From positions 1 through 17,664 of the forward strand of contig JAGVMY010000054.1 of assembly GCA_020053565.1 (NCBI GenBank): a stretch of DNA of 17,664 nucleotides, given 5' to 3'. Below are positions 14,397 to 17,664 of this stretch, one piece after another (position 1 is the first letter of the stretch; every line of letters begins with the position of its first letter). The notes under the pieces are model-generated. The model worked only from the letters and a program-made list of their open reading frames with translations. It was not told the origin of the DNA and did no database searches. This DNA is from Thermodesulfovibrionales bacterium (GTDB lineage Bacteria > Nitrospirota > Thermodesulfovibrionia > Thermodesulfovibrionales > SM23-35). A program made the position numbers and the translations under genes.

Positions 14397-14912
14397 TCAG
14401 CGGGAGGAAACTCCTCGCATCCTGAACTTTATTGATGAGATGTTATAGTCAATCCCTGCAGAATGTACCGTGCAATCATACACTTCACCTTCAAAAATGC
14501 CTTCCTGATCTCCTGTATAAGGAGAAGCAATTACAATCGTGCAGGAATCTTTTGGCGGGAATATCTGTCCTCCATCAGCAATGTATTTAAAACTTGCGAT
14601 AAAACCGTATGAAGAAAATTCTCCAATGTTCAACTGAGATCTCCCAAACATGCTATCATTAATAGCTTTCCCATCTGCAATAGCTTTCCCATCTGCAAAG
14701 TGTTTCCCAGCTTTTGTCGCATCCAGTATCATCTCGATTCTCCGCGCATTGCTGTGGGGCTCGGCCGGGATCTGGAACTCTATGGATGCTCTCTTTGGAT
14801 CAGAGAATCGTGTTTCAGAAAAGAATCCTGTCTTGAGGATGAACGTCTCATGAACTCCATCCCTGACAATGATTGCTTCTCCTTTCGCATCTGTTTTTTT
14901 GTCATCCGGCTT
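14397..14912 (-). pseudogene. C-terminal domain of the split membrane protein, beyond an in-frame TAG
   Basis: This frame continues without shift from the membrane protein upstream, separated only by TAG at 14913-14915. It reads KPDDKKTDAKGEAIIVRDG, then FFSETRFSDPKRASIEFQIP and on to a stop at 14397, 171 residues in all. It looks like a soluble beta-rich extracytoplasmic domain. No ATG, GTG or TTG occurs in frame before the ATG at 14732, which lies well inside the domain, so an independent gene start is unlikely. An 18-bp perfect tandem duplication writes ADGKAI twice. I do not recognise the domain family. Most likely the TAG is a recent nonsense change (for example from CAG) or a sequence error. 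Confidence 0.65.
14661..14696 (-). repeat. Perfect 18-bp tandem duplication
   Basis: Two identical adjacent copies of AATAGCTTTCCCATCTGC on the plus strand, encoding ADGKAI twice in the C-terminal domain. The length is a multiple of three, so the frame is kept. It looks like a recent slippage product. Confidence 0.9.
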
Positions 14913-15995
14913 CTAGAAAGGTTCTGGTGTTACAGACGACGGTGGAGATTGTTGAGTCAACACATCGCCATGAGGCCATTTTTCAGGAGCTGTAATAATT
15001 TTCTGTTTCTGAGAGGTCATCATCCCTTTGAGGGCCAGCAAAGGAATCGTGAGGGATACTCCTAAAAAAACTATAATGAAAATTGGTAAAACAAGATAGC
15101 CGAGTGTCCCTGCTCCTATCCATTTGAGCTTCACTCCTGTCGAAGTAGGACAGGCAACATCCCCTTTTAACGCTCGCAAATCAATATAGACGAGATAGGT
15201 GAAGATCATCATGAAGGGCATATAAAGAATGGACAATATCGGCCCTATAATTGGCACTATGCCGATACCTACAGATACAAGCCATACGACAAAGAGCCTC
15301 AAGAATACATCGAACCACTGCCCCCTCACATACTCCTTACTCTTCAAAAGGGCATTCATCCCTCTTTCGTCATCAGAGGCGAGAATAAACTGACCAAAGG
15401 CAAACCATACCAGGAATATTACGCCTGGTATGAGAAAAAGGAGAAAACCACCTGTAATAATAAATCCGGAGAGTGAAAAAAGCCATATGAAAGGTTTAAT
15501 CCTGTACCATCCTCTGCCGAGTGCGTCCTTTACACCGATGCTTTCGTCAATAATGGCAAAAATAAATGATGTGAACCCCCAGAAAAAAGTTATCAGTCCG
15601 GCAACAGCACCTGTTACGACCCCAGTTACGATAATAGCCGCCTTGCTCACTTCAAATACCATCGCAAACAGGTAGACAATTCCGAAGAAGATACCAAATG
15701 AAACAGCAAAGAAAAGTACAGAGAGAATGTAAAGGGAAATAAGAGTAAAAATGCGTCTTCTGTAAATCTCCCAGGAGCTTCTGAAGAGATCACCTACACC
15801 TGAAAGCCCACCCAGAGCTTCGATCTCTTTTGTCAATGGGACTTTTATGACTATCTTATCTTCACCTCTATCTCCTGGAGAGCCTTCTCCCTGAGGTTCT
15901 GGAGGTACATCACCGGTTTGCTTCTTTTCCTGTAATTCCTTTAATCTCTGTGCCTTCCATTTTTCATATTCTTCTTTACTTTCAAATTTAGGCAT
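14913..15995 (-). CDS. Multi-pass membrane protein (GDPD membrane-domain-like), ending at an in-frame TAG
   Basis: 360 residues before the TAG. A charged cytoplasmic N-terminus starts with PKFESKEEYEKWKAQRLKEL and is followed by a Pro/Gly-rich linker. About six to eight hydrophobic segments then run from roughly residue 80 to 325, with internal blocks such as ESIGVKDALGRGWYRIKPFIW and ALLKSKEYVRGQWFDVFLR. That arrangement resembles the membrane domain found in glycerophosphoryl diester phosphodiesterase and related DUF families of unknown function. The sequence after the last helix, TQQSPPSSVTPEPF, is a Pro/Ser linker that leads straight into the soluble domain beyond the TAG, so the intact protein was probably about 530 residues. 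The start has AAAGGGG just before the ATG. It is divergent from the FmdB-type gene. Confidence 0.75.
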   Translation of the reverse strand: MPKFESKEEYEKWKAQRLKELQEKKQTGDVPPEPQGEGSPGDRGEDKIVIKVPLTKEIEALGGLSGVGDLFRSSWEIYRRRIFTLISLYILSVLFFAVSFGIFFGIVYLFAMVFEVSKAAIIVTGVVTGAVAGLITFFWGFTSFIFAIIDESIGVKDALGRGWYRIKPFIWLFSLSGFIITGGFLLFLIPGVIFLVWFAFGQFILASDDERGMNALLKSKEYVRGQWFDVFLRLFVVWLVSVGIGIVPIIGPILSILYMPFMMIFTYLVYIDLRALKGDVACPTSTGVKLKWIGAGTLGYLVLPIFIIVFLGVSLTIPLLALKGMMTSQKQKIITAPEKWPHGDVLTQQSPPSSVTPEPF

Positions 15996-16099
15996 TCCCC
16001 TTTATTTCCTTACTATCTCCAAAAGATCCATGCCATATTTATTGAAACCTTCGATTAGTAAAATGTTAAATTATGGAAGAGTAAATTTCAAATGAAATG

Positions 16100-16105
16100 T
16101 ATAAT
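16100..16105 (+). promoter_or_regulatory. -10 hexamer upstream of the FmdB-type gene
   Basis: TATAAT 38 nt before the start codon, in the AT-rich divergent spacer. No recognisable -35 hexamer is seen at the right distance, so the call rests on the -10 and its position. Confidence 0.35.
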
Positions 16106-16143
16106 AAGTAATAAAAAATCACCTATACTACGGAGGGCTTGCC

Positions 16144-16632
16144 ATGCCCATTTATGAATTTTACTGTGCTCATTGCAATACAATTTTCAACTTCTTTTCC
16201 AGCCGTGTGAACACGGAAAAAAGACCTATGTGCCCTAAGTGCGATAAGGGTCCTCTGGAACGTGTTATATCAAGGTTTGCTGTACTCAAGAGTGGAAAAG
16301 AACATGATGACTTGGGTATGCCAGAACTTGATGAGACAAAGCTGGGAAAAGCCATGTCTTTGATGGAACGTGAAGCCCGGAATCTCAATGAAGACGATCC
16401 AAAACAGGTTGCTCATCTTATGCGTAAGTTGTGTGATACCACAGGGATAAATCTTGGCTCTAAGATGGAAGAGGCCTTACGACGTATGGAGTCTGGTGAA
16501 GACCCTGAAAAAATAGAAGAAGAGATGGGGAATATATTAAGTGAAGAAGATCTCTTTACTGCGGCTTCAAAAGATTCACATAAACCAAAGAAAAAGCCAC
16601 CTATCCGAGACGAGACTCTTTATTATTTATAA
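16144..16632 (+). CDS. FmdB-type zinc-ribbon protein
   Basis: 162 residues. The N-terminus is the FmdB/CxxC_CxxC regulatory-protein zinc ribbon: MPIYEFYCAHC (CxxC at 8-11) and MCPKCDKGPLERVIS (CxxC near 30-33). The rest is a charged helical extension (about 45-160) rich in Glu and Lys, with KLCDTTGINLGSKMEEALRRM. Family members are small putative regulators; the name comes from a transcription factor near amidase and formamidase genes, but the actual role of most is unknown. The longer tail here resembles a version seen in anaerobic bacteria. The start is supported by CGGAGGG 7 nt upstream. The methyltransferase-like gene starts 2 bp after its stop, so the two form an operon and may work together. 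Confidence 0.85.
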   Translation: MPIYEFYCAHCNTIFNFFSSRVNTEKRPMCPKCDKGPLERVISRFAVLKSGKEHDDLGMPELDETKLGKAMSLMEREARNLNEDDPKQVAHLMRKLCDTTGINLGSKMEEALRRMESGEDPEKIEEEMGNILSEEDLFTAASKDSHKPKKKPPIRDETLYYL

Positions 16633-16634
16633 AA

Positions 16635-17393
16635 ATGCATAATGTAGACATGACCGTACACCCGCAATGGGAAAACAGATTTTCAGAAAAACAGATGGCT
16701 GTCATTGCGAAATCACTCCTCGAACTTGCAACATACAGTGCCGTACAATCAGAAATGCCAGATCTTGACCTGCATGTAAAGGATTTCATGTCAGCACTCG
16801 ATGAGAAAGATCCATCCTCAATCGAAGATGCTCTGCTCACTCTTTATATCCAGTTACACAACGCAGGCTCTCGGTATTCTCCATCAGAAAAAGAAATTCT
16901 TAAAAAGAGAAATGCCTATCTATGCCATCCCGGAGGTCTCTCGCCTCTCATCATGGCAGAAAAATTTATCAAGCCTGAGTCAATTGTTGCTGATCTTGGC
17001 GCTGGCAATGGACTACAGGGACTGCTGCTTCAACGCATCTGCCCGCACCGAAAAACACTCCAGATCGAGCTTTCTTCTGAATTGATCCGTCTTGGCAAAA
17101 TTTTTCAAGAAGCACTCGGGATCAGTTCTGATCGCATTGAATGGATCCATGATGACATCCTGAATGTATCAATCGAATCCGCTGATTTTGTGTATATTTA
17201 TCGCCCGGCAAAACCGCTTGATAGCGGAAGAGAGCTTTACAAGGCTATTGCCCACAAACTCTCTGCTGGGAATAAACCTCTTGTCGTTTTCAGTGTCGCC
17301 GACTGTCTCGCTGCATTTCTGGATAAACGATTTTCTGTTTTCTACACAGACGGTCACCTTACCTGCTTTGTAAAGAACCGTAATGGGTTTTAA
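16635..17393 (+). CDS. SAM-dependent methyltransferase-like protein
   Basis: 252 residues. The helical N-terminal region (about 1-100) has no clear family. It is followed by a Rossmann methyltransferase fold with motif I IVADLGAGNGLQG (near 117-129), an acidic residue in LQIELSSELIRLG that could hold the SAM ribose, DDILN and the motif IV-like DFVYIYRPAKP. The substrate is unknown; the YRPAKP motif differs from the NPPY of amino-DNA or protein-glutamine methyltransferases, so those are unlikely. It begins 2 bp after the FmdB-type gene with no ribosome site of its own, so it is probably translated by coupling. ATG 16650 is an alternative start. No downstream gene is present before the window ends. 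Confidence 0.75.
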   Translation: MHNVDMTVHPQWENRFSEKQMAVIAKSLLELATYSAVQSEMPDLDLHVKDFMSALDEKDPSSIEDALLTLYIQLHNAGSRYSPSEKEILKKRNAYLCHPGGLSPLIMAEKFIKPESIVADLGAGNGLQGLLLQRICPHRKTLQIELSSELIRLGKIFQEALGISSDRIEWIHDDILNVSIESADFVYIYRPAKPLDSGRELYKAIAHKLSAGNKPLVVFSVADCLAAFLDKRFSVFYTDGHLTCFVKNRNGF

Positions 17394-17457
17394 TATAATG
17401 CGGAGATGAGGCTCACCTACCATTGGTTAAAAATCTTTTCCTCATAAAAAATGTCAT

Positions 17458-17503
17458 GTTCGGGCAATTTGCCATGTCCTCAAGGCAAATCGCCTGATAG
17501 AAC
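17458..17503 (+). other. Long imperfect hairpin
   Basis: GGCAATTTGCC (17463-17473) pairs with GGCAAATCGCC (17484-17494) at 10 of 11 positions around a 10-nt loop. The stem can be extended beyond an interior loop by GTTC (17458-17461) with GAAC (17500-17503). No T-run follows on either side, so it is not a classic terminator. It may be a regulatory or REP-like element. Confidence 0.55.
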
Positions 17504-17622
17504 TGCACTCTTTATCTCTTAAACAAGAATAAAATCAATAGGTTATATCCTGGCATTTCTCTTGCAACAAATGTTTGTATCTAAAAGTATCAGGGCATGA
17601 AGTCCGGGTTCCTCTATGAAAG

Positions 17623-17664
17623 GAGGTGTATATAATGAGGTGTATATAATGAGGTGTATATAAT
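17623..17664 (+). repeat. Three perfect 14-bp repeats carrying a ribosome site and ATG
   Basis: The unit GAGGTGTATATAAT is repeated three times without change and reaches the last base of the window. With the preceding AG, AGGAGGTG sits 6 nt before an ATG at 17635-17637. Each later unit recreates GAGGTG and an ATG (with the next G) 14 nt on. Units 1 and 2 read Met-Arg-Cys-Ile-stop. Confidence 0.9.

Noticed and set aside
14398..14416. Hairpin GCGGGAG-GAAA-CTCC(T)CGC as a terminator
   Set aside because: It lies in the last codons of the split gene, and neither strand has a T-run directly after it.
14913..14915. TAG as a pyrrolysine or other recoded codon
   Set aside because: The residue position is a linker, TAG also ends other genes in the window, and no suppressor tRNA is visible; a nonsense change is simpler.

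Overview
The window is about 40 percent G+C, AT-rich between genes, and uses ATG, GTG and TTG starts. The gene content (galT-glgA pair, bacterial Clp1-type kinase, RodZ, FmdB zinc ribbon) fits a deep-branching Gram-negative bacterium, perhaps of the Nitrospirota type. That placement is inference from family resemblance. No rRNA, tRNA, CRISPR array or intact transposase was found. Both ends look unfinished: glgA runs off the left edge, and the right edge stops exactly at the end of a 14-bp tandem repeat unit.

1-6.0 kb is ordinary housekeeping DNA. On the minus strand galT and glgA (partial) overlap by ATGA and probably feed sugar nucleotides into glycogen. An RNase Z-type metallo-beta-lactamase (+) runs tail to tail into fabF (-), overlapping it by 20 bp. 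fabF carries an in-frame heptamer tandem repeat. A RodZ-like membrane protein and a Clp1/Grc3-type P-loop kinase (+) follow as a likely operon. The RNase Z and fabF genes both have TATAAT only 5 nt before the start codon, which suggests leaderless mRNAs.

6.0-9.7 kb is a minus-strand cluster read in the order Tim44-like membrane protein, DUF2207 membrane protein with a poly-Gly tail, Smr-domain protein. The last two genes overlap or nearly so.

9.7-13.1 kb is a zone of gene decay. It holds a metallophosphoesterase pseudogene (two homopolymer frameshifts, missing N-terminal motifs), a small intact GDPD-type phosphodiesterase, a C-terminal scrap of an MgtA-type Mg2+ P-type ATPase, an OsmC-family gene whose expected start codon reads ATA, and a DoxX gene with an internal deletion. 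Short dispersed motifs near these remnants suggest old rearrangements.

13.2-14.3 kb holds a 50-residue lysine-rich histone-H1-like protein (-) made of 11-residue repeats, and an unrecognised 119-aa gene (+). Each has a well-formed promoter with a 17-bp spacer.

14.4-16.0 kb (-) is one long reading frame for a multi-pass membrane protein with a soluble C-terminal domain, cut in two by a single in-frame TAG. 16.1-17.4 kb (+) is an FmdB-type zinc-ribbon protein and a SAM-methyltransferase-like protein 2 bp apart. The final 0.27 kb holds a long hairpin and three 14-bp repeats, each regenerating a Shine-Dalgarno sequence and an ATG.
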